Assembly: GCF_002939865.1 (NCBI RefSeq)
Contig: NZ_MDEE01000019.1
Span: 1-64,000, forward strand
Direction: 5' to 3'
Source: Xanthomonas dyei
GTDB lineage: Bacteria; Pseudomonadota; Gammaproteobacteria; Xanthomonadales; Xanthomonadaceae
Length of the DNA: 64,000 nucleotides
A model generated the notes under the pieces. The model saw only the letters and a list, made by a program, of their open reading frames with translations, was not told the origin of the DNA and ran no database searches. Position numbers and translations under genes: made by a program. Below, in pieces: positions 27,501 through 37,290 of the stretch (position 1 is its first letter; each line of letters opens with the position of its first letter).

Positions 27501-29672
27501 GTGTCCTCCGTTGTGACCAGTTCCTCAGTTGAACGCCTGTACGTCTTGCTGCAGCGCCCGGCCGTTGCGTCGATCGCACCGGCATTACGCGATGCATTGG
27601 CGCAGGCCTGGCAGGAGGCGCCGCCTGCGCAGGCCGACAGCGTGCCGTGGGCGCTGCTGGCCGACACGTTAGACGTGCTGGCATCGCTGGCAGCCGATGA
27701 GGCGACGTTGATTGCGGCCTTGCTGTTCGACCTGCCGGCCTTGCGCGGCGCGGTGGCCGGCTTGCCGTGGCAACCGGCGGAGCGGCGGGTGGCGGTAGAA
27801 GGGCTGCTGGATGGCCTGGATGCGGCCGATCAGGTCTGGGCGCTGCATGCCGGGCGCGAGGCCGGGCGCAACAGCGAGGGCTTGCGGCGGCTGCTGTTGT
27901 CGATCATCCACGACCTGCGCGTGGTGCCGATCCTGCTGGCGCGGCAGCTGGCGCGCATGCGCGTGGCCGACCGCCTCAGCGAGGAGCAGCGCCGCGCGCT
28001 GGCGCAGCTCACCCGCGACATCCATGCGCCGCTGGCCAACCGTCTGGGCATCTGGCAGGTGAAATGGGAGCTGGAAGACCTGGCGTTCCGGCACCTGGAA
28101 CCGGATACCTATCGCCGCATCGCGCGCGAAGTGGACGAAACCCGGGTGGCGCGCGAGCGTTATATCGAGGCGGTCAAGCGCACCTTGTCGAGCGCATTGG
28201 CAGGGCAGGGCCTGCGCGCAGAGGTGAGCGGGCGGCCGAAGCACATCTACAGCATCTGGCGGAAGATGCAGAAAAAGCGGCTGTCGTTCGACCAGCTCTA
28301 CGACGTGCGCGCGGTGCGCGTCATGGTCGACGACGTGGCGGCCTGCTATGCGGCGTTGGGCGCGGTGCATTCGCTGTGGGCACCGGTGCCCAGCGAGTTC
28401 GACGATTACATCGCCAGGCCCAAGGCCAACGACTACCGTTCGCTGCATACCGCGGTGGTCGGTCCGGAGGGGCGCACGATCGAAATCCAGATCCGCACCC
28501 ACGAGATGCATGCCCAGGCCGAGCTCGGCGTGGCCGCGCACTGGAAGTACAAGGAAGGCGGCAAGGGCGCCGAAAAAGCCTTCGACCGTAAGATCCTGTG
28601 GATGCGCCAATTGCTGGAACAGGTGCAGGAAGGCGACCACGGCGAGTTGGCCGGTGCGCTGGATGCCGAGCTGATCGAAGACCGCGTGTATGCGCTGACG
28701 CCCAAGGGCGAGGTCATCGATCTGCCGCAGGGCGCCACCCCGCTGGATTTTGCGTACCACGTGCACACCATGGTCGGCCACCGCTGCCGTGGCGCGCGCG
28801 TCAACGACCGCATCGTGCCGCTCACCTACCGGCTGCGCAGCGGCGACCGCGTGGAGATCATGACCGCCAAGGAAGCCGACCCGCGTCGCGACTGGCTGCT
28901 GGCGTCCAACGGCTTTCTGGCCAGCGGGCGTTCGCGCGACAAGGTGCGCGCCTGGTTCCACAAGCTCGACCGCGCGCGCAATGTGCAGGCGGGCAAGGAG
29001 TTGCTCGATCGCGAGCTCAAGCGTCTGGGCCTGCAGCATGCCGATCTGAGCGTGGCGACGCGCAAATTCCACGCCGAAAACGTCGACGATCTGTATATTC
29101 AGGTGGCGCTGGGCGATACCGGACCAAACCAGGTGAGCCGTGCGCTGCTGGAAGCCGAGCGCACGGCCTCGCAACCTGCGGTGCCGGCGCCACCGCGGCC
29201 CACCGCGCGCCGCGAGGGCCTGGGGAAATCCAAATTCACCGTGCAGGGCGTGGGCAATTTGCTGGTGCAACTGGCGCGGTGTTGCCAGCCGGTGGCCGGC
29301 GAACCGATTGCCGGTTACCTCACCCGCGGCCGCGGCATCACCGTGCACCGCACCGACTGCGCGGCATTGGCACGGCTGGCGGCCACCCACCCGCAACGCG
29401 TGTTGCCGGTGGAGTGGGGCAAGGCCGGCAGCGGGTACGAAGTGGATGTGCAGGTGCGTGCGGTGGACCGCCGCTGGCTGCTCAAGGACATCACCAACCT
29501 GATCGCGCAGGAAGATGCCCACGTGCTGGAAATCAACAGCGACAACGTGCGCGACACCGGCAGGGCGCAGCTGCGACTGCGGCTCAAGGTCAGCGACTAC
29601 GACCAGCTGTCCGCGCTGCTCGGCAAGCTGGATGCCTTGCCCGGCGTGAACGAGGTGCGGCGGCTGGGCTGA
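27501..29672 (+). CDS. relA: RelA, (p)ppGpp synthetase
   Basis: A 723-residue Rel-family protein that makes (p)ppGpp on stalled ribosomes. The N-terminal hydrolase-like domain (about 30-180) lacks the HD metal-binding pair: the equivalent spot reads ALLFDLPALRG, as in monofunctional RelA, so it should not hydrolyse ppGpp. The synthetase domain has GRPKHIYSIWRKMQKK and FDDYIARPKANDYRSLHT. A TGS domain (YALTPKGEVIDLP), a helical and zinc-finger region (LARCCQPV, with VHRTDCAAL) and a C-terminal ACT domain follow. The annotated start is GTG without a clear ribosome-binding site. Confidence 0.95.
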   Translation: MSSVVTSSSVERLYVLLQRPAVASIAPALRDALAQAWQEAPPAQADSVPWALLADTLDVLASLAADEATLIAALLFDLPALRGAVAGLPWQPAERRVAVEGLLDGLDAADQVWALHAGREAGRNSEGLRRLLLSIIHDLRVVPILLARQLARMRVADRLSEEQRRALAQLTRDIHAPLANRLGIWQVKWELEDLAFRHLEPDTYRRIAREVDETRVARERYIEAVKRTLSSALAGQGLRAEVSGRPKHIYSIWRKMQKKRLSFDQLYDVRAVRVMVDDVAACYAALGAVHSLWAPVPSEFDDYIARPKANDYRSLHTAVVGPEGRTIEIQIRTHEMHAQAELGVAAHWKYKEGGKGAEKAFDRKILWMRQLLEQVQEGDHGELAGALDAELIEDRVYALTPKGEVIDLPQGATPLDFAYHVHTMVGHRCRGARVNDRIVPLTYRLRSGDRVEIMTAKEADPRRDWLLASNGFLASGRSRDKVRAWFHKLDRARNVQAGKELLDRELKRLGLQHADLSVATRKFHAENVDDLYIQVALGDTGPNQVSRALLEAERTASQPAVPAPPRPTARREGLGKSKFTVQGVGNLLVQLARCCQPVAGEPIAGYLTRGRGITVHRTDCAALARLAATHPQRVLPVEWGKAGSGYEVDVQVRAVDRRWLLKDITNLIAQEDAHVLEINSDNVRDTGRAQLRLRLKVSDYDQLSALLGKLDALPGVNEVRRLG

Positions 29673-29995
29673 GCGCAATCAACCGGCGTCGCGTGCTTTT
29701 GCGAGCGCTGCCGCTGGTTGGGATGGCGCAGATCATCTTGGTATGGCGCAGATGATCGGCGGACGTTCGGTGTGCTGCGCTTCGGGGGTGGCTTGCGCGG
29801 TCGCTGTGCTGCGGCACCCACGTGTCAGCCACCCCAGGCGTCGTGCAACTGCCACGACGATGCATCGATTCACCAGACCAGTCCGGACAGCGCGCCAGCA
29901 CCTGCAGCGCTTGCCTTGACCAATCCCGACTCCCGACACCCCATTCCACTAAATCCGCTCGCCCACACCGTCTTCGCCACCCAGCCGGCTACCAT
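29673..29995. other. intergenic with a short near-direct repeat
   Basis: No gene is supported. A duplicated segment GGATGGCGCAGATCATCTT / GGTATGGCGCAGATGATCGG lies at about 29720-29758. No clear terminator follows relA. Confidence 0.4.
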
Positions 29996-31561
29996 ATGCA
30001 TGTGAACGCGTCCCCGTCAGGTCGCGCCAAGGATGGACGCGACCGCATGTTTTCCCTGCCGCGCTGGGTCAGGTCGCCGCGCCTCTGGGCGCCGTTGCGT
30101 AGCCGTGCGCTGTGGCGCGTGGTGCTGGTGCTGGCCGCCTGTCTGCTGTTGAGCGTCATCGCGCTGCGCAAGCCGCTGGGCGATGTGGTGTGGCCGGATA
30201 CCCGCATTCAGCAACTGCTGCAACGTGGCGATGCGGCGCTGTCGCGCGGCAAGCTCAGTGCCGCCGACGGCAGCGGTGCCCGCGAACTGTTCACCGCAGC
30301 GCTTGCGTTGGATAACGATCGCAGCGAGGCGCGGGTCGGGTTGGCGCGCACCGGCGTGGTCGCGGTGGTGCAGGCGCGTGCCGCTATCGCGGCCGGCGAT
30401 GCAGCCGCTGCGCAGCGCACGCTGGCACTGGCAACCGCACTGGAGGTGCCGCAGGCGCAGATCGCGCCGGTCGCGCTGCGGCTGCGTCAATTGCAGGCGC
30501 GCCGCGTCGGACTGGATGCCTTGCTGGTGCAAGCTATTGCCGCCCAGCAGCAAGGTCGCCTGGATGGCACGCCCGACAGCGCGCTGCCGCTGTATCAGCG
30601 CATTTTGACCCTGGCGCCCGACCGCACCGACGCGCTGGAAGGGCGCGAGGACGCCCTGACCGATCTCTTGGCGCAGGCGCGTCATGCGTTGGCGCGCGAC
30701 GCACTCGGCGAGGCGGCACGCCTGCTGGCCGCGGCCAAACGCTACGATGCCGGGCATGCCGATGTGCCGTCGACCGAAGGGCACTATCACCGCGTGCTGG
30801 ATCAGCGCCGGCAACGTGCCGAGGCATTGTTGCGGCGCGGTCGGTTGGCCCCGGCTGCACGCGATTTCAACGCGGTGCTGGCGGCCGAGCCGGCCGATGT
30901 CGGGGCGCAGCGCGGGCTGGAACGGGTGGCCAGCGAATATGCCGCGCAGGCGGGCCGGCAGGCTGCGGACTTCCAGTTCGACGCGGCGATGCAGTCGCTG
31001 CAACAGGCGCGGTTGTTGGTACCGGGCGCCGCATCGATCGCCCAGGCCGGGCAGGCCATCGCCCGCGCCCGCGACGCCCAGCGCAGCCCGGAAACCGGTC
31101 TGTCGCGCGGCGTGCGCGAGCGCCGTTTGCGGCTGCTGTTGCAACGCGTCGCCGACGCCGAAGCGCGACAGCAATGGATGACGCCGCCCGGTGCCAGCGC
31201 CTACGACGCGGTGCGTGCGGCACAGGCGCTGGCGCCGCGCGATCCACGCGTGCTGCAGGCCGCTGCGCGTGTGGTGCCGGCCAGCCAGCGCTGTTTCGAA
31301 GACGAGCTGCGCAACAACCGGCTGCGTGCTGCGCGCGGCTGCCTGGATGCCTGGCAGGCGCTGACCCCGAATGGCGATGCGTTGGCCGGCGCGCGTCGAC
31401 GTCTTGCGCAGCGCTGGGTCGCGGTCGGCAGCGAGCGCCTGGGCCAGGAGGATGCGGCGTTCGCGCGCCGTGCGCAGGAACAAGCGCACCAACTGGACCC
31501 CAGCTTGCCGGAGCTGGCCGAATTCACGCGCCGGGTCAGGGCGGTGGCCGAACAGCGCTGA
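29996..31561 (+). CDS. membrane-anchored helical-repeat (TPR-like) protein
   Basis: A protein of about 521 residues with one N-terminal transmembrane helix (VVLVLAACLLLSVIALR) and a long periplasmic Ala/Arg/Leu-rich repeat region. Units of about 34 residues such as ARELFTAALALDNDRSEARV and ARDFNAVLAAEPADVGAQRG have the TPR pattern. No enzyme motif is seen. A start at 30047 (MFSLPRW) has a better ribosome-binding site (AAGGA) than the ATG at 29996. It probably acts as a scaffold in an envelope complex. It stands between relA and a minus-strand glycosyltransferase and has no clear operon partner. Confidence 0.7.
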   Translation: MHVNASPSGRAKDGRDRMFSLPRWVRSPRLWAPLRSRALWRVVLVLAACLLLSVIALRKPLGDVVWPDTRIQQLLQRGDAALSRGKLSAADGSGARELFTAALALDNDRSEARVGLARTGVVAVVQARAAIAAGDAAAAQRTLALATALEVPQAQIAPVALRLRQLQARRVGLDALLVQAIAAQQQGRLDGTPDSALPLYQRILTLAPDRTDALEGREDALTDLLAQARHALARDALGEAARLLAAAKRYDAGHADVPSTEGHYHRVLDQRRQRAEALLRRGRLAPAARDFNAVLAAEPADVGAQRGLERVASEYAAQAGRQAADFQFDAAMQSLQQARLLVPGAASIAQAGQAIARARDAQRSPETGLSRGVRERRLRLLLQRVADAEARQQWMTPPGASAYDAVRAAQALAPRDPRVLQAAARVVPASQRCFEDELRNNRLRAARGCLDAWQALTPNGDALAGARRRLAQRWVAVGSERLGQEDAAFARRAQEQAHQLDPSLPELAEFTRRVRAVAEQR

Positions 31562-31669
31562 GGCGTGCGCTGTTTTTGTCGGCGTTTGGCCTGTGCATGC
31601 CGGTAGTGGATGTTGATCAGACCGGAGACATCCAGGAGCGCCTCGACGTCATCTTCGCTGCAGGCAATG

Positions 31670-31731
31670 GCCGACCGGCCGAGTACCGGACGCGCTCGCT
31701 CGGCGCAGCAAAGTAGTTTTGTTAGTTGCTC
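31670..31731 (-). mobile_element. MITE-like repeat fragment, copy 3
   Basis: In minus-strand sense the sequence reads CTAACAAAACTAC, then GCGTCCGGTACTCGGCCGG, which matches the left half of copy 1 (CTAACAAAACGAC, GCGGCCGGTGCTCGG). The other half is absent or too diverged to recognise. Confidence 0.4.
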
Positions 31732-31749
31732 GCAGTCCGCACCGGTTGT

Positions 31750-31798
31750 TGCTCCCTTCTCCCACTGGGAGAAGGTGCCCGAAGGGCGGATGAGGGTA
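31750..31798. repeat. REP-like palindromic intergenic repeat
   Basis: CCTTCTCCCA and TGGGAGAAGG (31755-31775) form an almost perfect palindrome, followed by GTGCCCGAAGGGCGGATGAGGGT. Sequences of this form (CCCTCATCC...GGGCACCTTCTCCC read on the other strand) are widespread between genes in xanthomonads and other proteobacteria. It lies between convergent genes. Confidence 0.6.
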
Positions 31799-31964
31799 CG
31801 CGCGAAGCGTCGCAATCTATGTGCGTGTTGGTCGTCGCAGTGAGCGAACTCTGCGAAGTCTCGCGTCCTGCGCGCCAAGACATCGATGCAGCCCGCAATG
31901 ATCTGCGTGGTACGACGACAACTGCTCGATCCGCAACGCACCCGTGAGTCACCAACGGCACCAC

Positions 31965-34070
31965 TCACCCCGCGATAAACAGCTCGCGGACCGTCGCGCG
32001 CGCTGCGTCCAGCGAGAAGTGCTCGGCCACGTTGCGCAGCCCGTTGTCGGCCAGCTTCTGCCATAGCGCCGCATCCTGATACAGCCGCACGATGGCGCTG
32101 GCAAAGGCATCGGCTTCGTCGGCCACGCAGACATCGTCGCCATCGCGCAGATGCATGCCTTCCACCGCGCAAGTGGTGCCGACCACCGGTTGACCATGCG
32201 CCATGCTCAGATTGATCTTGCCTTTGACGCCGGCGCCGAAGCGCAGCGGGGCGACCGCAATGCGGGCGCTGTCCATGAACGGCACCAGATCCGGCACATG
32301 GCCGTGCAGTTGCACGCCGGGGCATTGGTCTGCAAGCAGCTTCAGCGCCTCCGGCAGATCCGCACCGATGCAATGAAATTCCACATCCGGCAGTTGCGCG
32401 CGCACCTGCGGGAAGATCGCGCTGATGAACCACTGCACCGCATCCACATTGGGCGGATGGCGGAAGCCGCCCACGAACACCAGGTCGCGGCGTTGCACGA
32501 AGCTATGGCCGCTGCCGGCGACCTCGTGCAGATTGGAGAGCAAGGCAGTGCGGATCTGCGGCGCGTCCGTGCGTAATTGCGCCTGTTCGGCCGCAGACAC
32601 CAGCAGGGTGACGTCGGTGGCCGCCATGATCTCCAGCTCGCGTACCCGGGTGCGTTCGGCGCTGCGCAGCAGATTGGCATCGCCGGCGAGCTCGGCGCCG
32701 CGGCGCTCGCGCAGGTAATGCAGGTCGACGGTGTCGAACAGGGTGCGTGCCTGCGGCGCGTACTGTTTCAACAGCGGCAGGCAGGCGTGGGCAACGTGAT
32801 GGCGCACCAGCAGCACCACCGCAAAACGCGGGCCGTGCGTGCGCAGCCAGCTGCCGATGCCGTCCAGGAACGGCGCGTACCAGACCTCCACCCCCAGTTG
32901 CTGCAGCGCCTGGGTGTGGCGTCCGGCATGTTCGCGCCGGGTCGGCACGAACACCACATGGGCGCCTTCTTCGCGCAATAGCCGGATCAGATTGAATTGC
33001 CGCAACGAGCCGGAATCGCGATCCGGTTGCGGCACGCATTCGTCCAGGATCAGCACCTGGCGTTGCCCGCGATGCAGTTGCGCCGGGCCAGGCACCGTGC
33101 CGACCGGCAACTGCGTTGCCAGCGCCTGCTGCCATTTCTCCGCGAAAACGGCCTGATTGCGCACCTGATAGGCCTTCACTCCGGTGCGCGTGTCGGTGCC
33201 GTTGCTGGTGCCTTCGTCGTGCACCACCACGCTGGCCGGCTGCACCAGGACCTGATGCCCGGCGGCGCGCACCGCAAAGGCCAGGTCGGTGTCTTCGTAA
33301 TAGGCCGGCATGTAGCGGCGATCCAGCCCCCCCAAGGTCCGCAGCAACAGCGCTCGCGGCAGCGCGATCGCTGCACCCGAGCAATAGTCCATCGCGCGGA
33401 CATAGGCATAGCGTGGGTCATCGGCCGACTCGAAGCGGCCGTAGCTCCAGGCGCTGCCGTCGGCGAAGACCACGCCACCGGATTCCTGCAGGCGCCCGTC
33501 CGGGTACACCAATTGCGCGCCGACCAGGCCGGCGTTCGGATGCGCGGTGAAGGTGTCGATCAGTCGATCCAGCCAGCCGGGCTGCGGGATGGTGTCGTTG
33601 TTGAGCAACACCACGTACGCGCCACGCGCCAGCGCGATCCCGTCGTTGCAGGCAGCGATGAAGCCGCCGTTGCTGGCGCGCAGGTGGTACTGCAGGCCGG
33701 CAATCTGCGGCAGCTGCACGGCGGTGGCATCGCTGCTGCCGTCGTCCACCACGACGATCTCCACCTCAAGCGTTGGTGGATGCGCAGCCAGCGCACGCAG
33801 ACAGGCCAGCGTATGGGCGATGTGGTTGTAGACCGGGATCACCACCGTCACGCGCGGCGCGGCGCTGTGCGGCACCGCAAATGCGGCAAATGGCGCGGCA
33901 TCGGGCAGCCATAGCGATGTGCCGAGCGCCACCGGTGGTGCCTGCGTGTGTACGCGAATGCGCTGCCAGGTGGCCCGCCACCCGCGTGTGCGCATGCTGG
34001 CCACGCTGCGGTGGATCAGGCCGAGCACGCGATTGAACAGATAGCGCGCGTCGGCCAGGGACATCGACAT
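31965..34070 (-). CDS. two-domain glycosyltransferase (GT2 fused to a GT4-like domain)
   Basis: A 701-residue cytoplasmic protein with two transferase modules. The N-terminal GT2 fold (about 45-320) shows VTVVIPVYNHIAHT, VVVDDGSSD, the NNDT metal-binding segment in VVLLNNDT and YYEDTDLAF. The second half (about 345-700) is a GT-B fold with LILDECVPQPDRDSGSLRQF, LVFVGGFRHPPNVDA, RFGAGVKGK and VVGTTCAVEGM. Fusions of this kind usually build rhamnan, O-antigen or other surface polysaccharides. There is no polysaccharide cluster here, so donor and acceptor are unknown. Start 34070 (MSMSLADAR) is preferred; the frame extends 24 residues upstream. Confidence 0.88.
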   Translation of the reverse strand: MSMSLADARYLFNRVLGLIHRSVASMRTRGWRATWQRIRVHTQAPPVALGTSLWLPDAAPFAAFAVPHSAAPRVTVVIPVYNHIAHTLACLRALAAHPPTLEVEIVVVDDGSSDATAVQLPQIAGLQYHLRASNGGFIAACNDGIALARGAYVVLLNNDTIPQPGWLDRLIDTFTAHPNAGLVGAQLVYPDGRLQESGGVVFADGSAWSYGRFESADDPRYAYVRAMDYCSGAAIALPRALLLRTLGGLDRRYMPAYYEDTDLAFAVRAAGHQVLVQPASVVVHDEGTSNGTDTRTGVKAYQVRNQAVFAEKWQQALATQLPVGTVPGPAQLHRGQRQVLILDECVPQPDRDSGSLRQFNLIRLLREEGAHVVFVPTRREHAGRHTQALQQLGVEVWYAPFLDGIGSWLRTHGPRFAVVLLVRHHVAHACLPLLKQYAPQARTLFDTVDLHYLRERRGAELAGDANLLRSAERTRVRELEIMAATDVTLLVSAAEQAQLRTDAPQIRTALLSNLHEVAGSGHSFVQRRDLVFVGGFRHPPNVDAVQWFISAIFPQVRAQLPDVEFHCIGADLPEALKLLADQCPGVQLHGHVPDLVPFMDSARIAVAPLRFGAGVKGKINLSMAHGQPVVGTTCAVEGMHLRDGDDVCVADEADAFASAIVRLYQDAALWQKLADNGLRNVAEHFSLDAARATVRELFIAG

Positions 34071-34307
34071 TGCGTTGAAACTCCAGCGGAGAGACAGGTG
34101 AATGGAGTCAGCAGGGAGTGCGATGGCGCAGCCGGCAGACAACCGCCGCCAGTGTACCGAGGAGCACTGTCCGCGCCGAGCACAGGCCGCAGCGGCGCGG
34201 CGGTGAGCGCGTGCGTTTGTTAGCCGCGCTTAAGCCGGCGGGGCCGGCGCGCCGCAACCATGACAGCGCTGCGCTAGACTCGCCCGACTCTACATTCTCG
34301 CATTCCC

Positions 34308-36752
34308 GTGCCCCGACGCTACGACCACGACGATTCCGACGACTTTCAGGACGACTCAAACGCGCAAGGCTCCCGCTGGCAACGCAGGCTGATTGTCTGG
34401 GGATTTGCTGCGATCGCGCTGGCGCTCGGTTTCCTGATCCCCTATACGGTGTATCTGAACAAGCAGGTCACGCAACGCTTTGGCGAGCTGCGTTGGCAGA
34501 TCCCGACCCGCGTGTACGGGCGCCCGCTGGTGCTGGTGCCCGGCAATGCGCTGGATGCGGCCACGCTGAAGACCGAACTGGATGCGGCGTCCTACCGCGA
34601 CGACGGCCAGGCCAAGCTGGCCGGCACCTATCAGCAGGATGGCAGCCGCTTCACCATCGCCAGCCGCGGCTATAACGATGTGGACGGGCGCGTGCCTGCC
34701 CGACGTATCGAGGTCAGCCTGACCGGTGGCCGTGTGGCGAGCCTGCGCGATGCGGCCGACCGCAAGACGCTCAAGAGCGCGCGGCTGGACCCGGCGCGTA
34801 TCGCCACGCTGTATGGGCAGAAGCAGGAAGAGCGCCGCCTGGTGCGCATGGAAGAAGTGCCGGAACTGCTGGTCACCGGCTTGCAGGCGGTGGAAGACCG
34901 CGACTTCAACAGTCACCACGGCATCGATCTGAGCGGCATGGTGCGTGCGGCCTGGATCATGGTGCGCTCCGGCGGCCAGGTCCGTCAGGGCGCCAGCACC
35001 TTGACCCAGCAGCTGGCGCGCAGCGGGCTGCTCGGCATCGGCAAGGAACAGACGGTCACGCGCAAATTCAACGAGATTCTGTACGCGGTGATCATGGAGG
35101 CGCGCTACGACAAGCGCACCATCCTGGAGGCCTATCTCAACCAGGTCTATCTGGGTCAGCGCGGCGGGCAGGCCATCCACGGCGTGTCATCGGGTGCGGA
35201 ACTGTGGTTCGGCCGCGAGCTCACTTCGATGACCACCGAGCAGATCGCACTGCTGATCGGGCTGGTGAAGGGTCCGTCTTATTACGATCCGCGGCGCAAT
35301 CCGGAGCGCGCGCTGGATCGGCGTAACTTCGTGCTGGGCAAGCTGCGCGACAACCAACTGATCGACGATGCCGAATACAAGCGCGCGCTGGCTGCGCCGC
35401 TGGGCGTGCCTACCGAACCAGGCCTGGTCGCTGCCAACCGCTTCCCGGCCTATGTGGATCTGGTGCGCCGGCAGCTGGCCCACGATTACCCCGAAGGCGT
35501 GCTGCAAGGCGCCGGCATGAGCGTGCTCACCGGCATGTCGCCGTCAGCGCAGGCCTATGCCGAAGGCGCGGTGACCGGCACCATCAAGCGGCTGGACAAC
35601 AAGAAGCGCCCGCCGCTGCAGGCTGGCCTGGTGATGACCGACGTGCATAACGGCGATGTGCTGGCGGTGGTCGGCAGCCGCGATGTGGCCAAGCCGGGCT
35701 TCAATCGCGCGGTGGAGGCGCAGCGGCAGGTGGGCTCGTTGCTCAAGCCGTTCGTCTACTTGCTGGCGCTGGCCTCGCCGGACCGTTGGGCGTTGTCCAG
35801 TTGGGTCGACGATTCACCGGTGACGGTGCAGCTCAGCCGGGGCAAGACCTGGTCGCCGGGCAATTCCGACAACCGCAGCCACGGCACGGTGCGGCTGGTC
35901 GATGCGCTGGCGCATTCCTATAACCAGGCCACGGTGCGGGTGGGCATGCAGGTCGGCGCGGACCGTGTCGCGCAATTGATCCAGGTGCTGGCCGGCATCA
36001 AGGCCGATCCCAACCCCTCGTTGATCCTGGGCGCCACCGATCAGAGCCCGTACGGTATGGCGCAGCTGTACCAGTTCCTGGCCGCCGGTGGCGAGATTCA
36101 GCCGCTGCACGCGGTGCGTGGCGTGCTCGACCCGCAGGGCAAGTTGCTCAAGCGCTACGACAAGACCCCGGCACCGGCGCAGGAAGGCGATTCTGTGGCG
36201 GCCAACCTGATCAGCGTCGCCCTGCAGCAGGTGGTCAGTGGCGGGACCGCGCGGCAGCTGCTGGGCGATGGCCTCGGGCGGCTGTCGCCGGCCGGCAAGA
36301 CCGGCACCTCCAACGACGGCCGCGACAGCTGGTACGCCGGCTACACCGGCGACCATTTGGCGGTGATCTGGATGGGCAACGACCAGAACGAAGAGACCGG
36401 CCTGTACGGCGCCACCGGCGCGATGCGGGTGTGGTCGAGCATCTTCGCGCGTCTGCCCAGCGCACCGTTGAAGGTGAACGGCAAGGGCCTGGATTGGCAG
36501 TGGGTAGATGCAGCCGGCACCGGCGTCACCGATGCCGGCTGCCCGGGCGCGCGCCAGTTCCCGTTCGTGGTCGGCTTCACGCCGGCCTATGCGCCGTGTG
36601 CCGGTAATGCGCCCTCCATCGAAGGCGTGCCGGACGATGGATCCGCACCCGCCGAGCAATCCAGCGGTGGCGGCTGGCGGCGTTTCTTCGGGTTGGAAAA
36701 GAAGCCGGAAGCACCCGCACCGGCGCCTGCGTCGGCGCCCCCTGCACATTGA
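34308..36752 (+). CDS. mrcB: bifunctional penicillin-binding protein 1B
   Basis: An 814-residue class A PBP that polymerises and cross-links peptidoglycan. It has a short cytoplasmic tail and one TM helix (about 26-48, LIVWGFAAIALALGFLIPY), then a UB2H-like domain (about 60-150). The GT51 domain has EDRDFNSHHGID and GASTLTQQLARS. The transpeptidase domain has the SxxK motif in VGSLLKPF, SYN in HSYNQATV and KTGTS. The C terminus is a Gly/Pro/Ala-rich tail. The start is GTG. A TPR lipoprotein gene follows 13 bases later. Confidence 0.96.
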   Translation: MPRRYDHDDSDDFQDDSNAQGSRWQRRLIVWGFAAIALALGFLIPYTVYLNKQVTQRFGELRWQIPTRVYGRPLVLVPGNALDAATLKTELDAASYRDDGQAKLAGTYQQDGSRFTIASRGYNDVDGRVPARRIEVSLTGGRVASLRDAADRKTLKSARLDPARIATLYGQKQEERRLVRMEEVPELLVTGLQAVEDRDFNSHHGIDLSGMVRAAWIMVRSGGQVRQGASTLTQQLARSGLLGIGKEQTVTRKFNEILYAVIMEARYDKRTILEAYLNQVYLGQRGGQAIHGVSSGAELWFGRELTSMTTEQIALLIGLVKGPSYYDPRRNPERALDRRNFVLGKLRDNQLIDDAEYKRALAAPLGVPTEPGLVAANRFPAYVDLVRRQLAHDYPEGVLQGAGMSVLTGMSPSAQAYAEGAVTGTIKRLDNKKRPPLQAGLVMTDVHNGDVLAVVGSRDVAKPGFNRAVEAQRQVGSLLKPFVYLLALASPDRWALSSWVDDSPVTVQLSRGKTWSPGNSDNRSHGTVRLVDALAHSYNQATVRVGMQVGADRVAQLIQVLAGIKADPNPSLILGATDQSPYGMAQLYQFLAAGGEIQPLHAVRGVLDPQGKLLKRYDKTPAPAQEGDSVAANLISVALQQVVSGGTARQLLGDGLGRLSPAGKTGTSNDGRDSWYAGYTGDHLAVIWMGNDQNEETGLYGATGAMRVWSSIFARLPSAPLKVNGKGLDWQWVDAAGTGVTDAGCPGARQFPFVVGFTPAYAPCAGNAPSIEGVPDDGSAPAEQSSGGGWRRFFGLEKKPEAPAPAPASAPPAH

Positions 36753-36765
36753 GTGGAGTGACCCC

Positions 36766-37290
36766 ATGATCCGATTGCATCGTCTTGTTGCCCTGATCGG
36801 CGTGCTCGCCGCAGTCACTGCCTGCGTCAGTGCGCCGCCCGCGCCGCCGCCGACCCCGGTGGACCCGACCACGCCCACCCAACGGCTGTTGTTGATCGAA
36901 CGAGAAGCCGGCGTCGACGACACCGAGTTGTCGGTGCAGCCGCTGCGCGACCCGCAGGTGGACGACCTGCGCGAGAGCGCCAAGGCCAAGCGCCAGGCCG
37001 GCGACCTGCCCGGTGCGGCGGCGGCGCTGGATCAGGCGCTGGGGCTGGTGTCCGGCGACCCGGCGATCCTGCAGGAACGTGCCGAAGTGGCCGTGTTGCA
37101 AGCCGATTGGCCGGCGGCCGAACGCTTTGCCAACCAGGCGGTGGAACTGGGCTCCAAGACCGGCCCGCTGTGCCGGCGCCATTGGGCCACCATCGAGCAA
37201 TCGCGGCTGGCGCGTGGCGAAAAGGACAACGCCGCCTCGGCCAAGGCGCAGATCGCCGGCTGCACCGTGCCGGGCGTGAAACGGTACTGA
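36766..37290 (+). CDS. TPR lipoprotein behind mrcB, LpoP-like candidate
   Basis: A 174-residue lipoprotein with signal MIRLHRLVALIGVLAAVTAC, lipidated Cys20. A Pro-rich spacer (PPAPPPTPVDPTTP) and two TPR-type helical repeats follow (KRQAGDLPGAAAALDQALGL and LQADWPAAERFANQAVEL). The ATG lies 13 bases after the mrcB stop behind GGAG, so the two are one operon. In Pseudomonas aeruginosa, LpoP is a TPR lipoprotein encoded next to PBP1b that activates it. The domain plan and position here match, so I infer the same role; no sequence identity could be computed. Confidence 0.75.
   Translation: MIRLHRLVALIGVLAAVTACVSAPPAPPPTPVDPTTPTQRLLLIEREAGVDDTELSVQPLRDPQVDDLRESAKAKRQAGDLPGAAAALDQALGLVSGDPAILQERAEVAVLQADWPAAERFANQAVELGSKTGPLCRRHWATIEQSRLARGEKDNAASAKAQIAGCTVPGVKRY

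Noticed and set aside
27669..29678. A 669-residue open frame antisense to relA
   Set aside because: RelA is unmistakable on the plus strand, and the antisense product has shadow composition and no recognisable motif.
29718..29758. Near-direct repeat after relA as a possible regulatory array
   Set aside because: Only two short imperfect copies, with no palindrome and no link to a promoter; recorded only as part of the intergenic entry.
34205..34235. GTTTGTTAGCC near 34212 as a sixth MITE-like copy
   Set aside because: It matches only a terminal-repeat core of about 11 bases. The flanking sequence does not follow the element, so chance or a tiny relic cannot be told apart.
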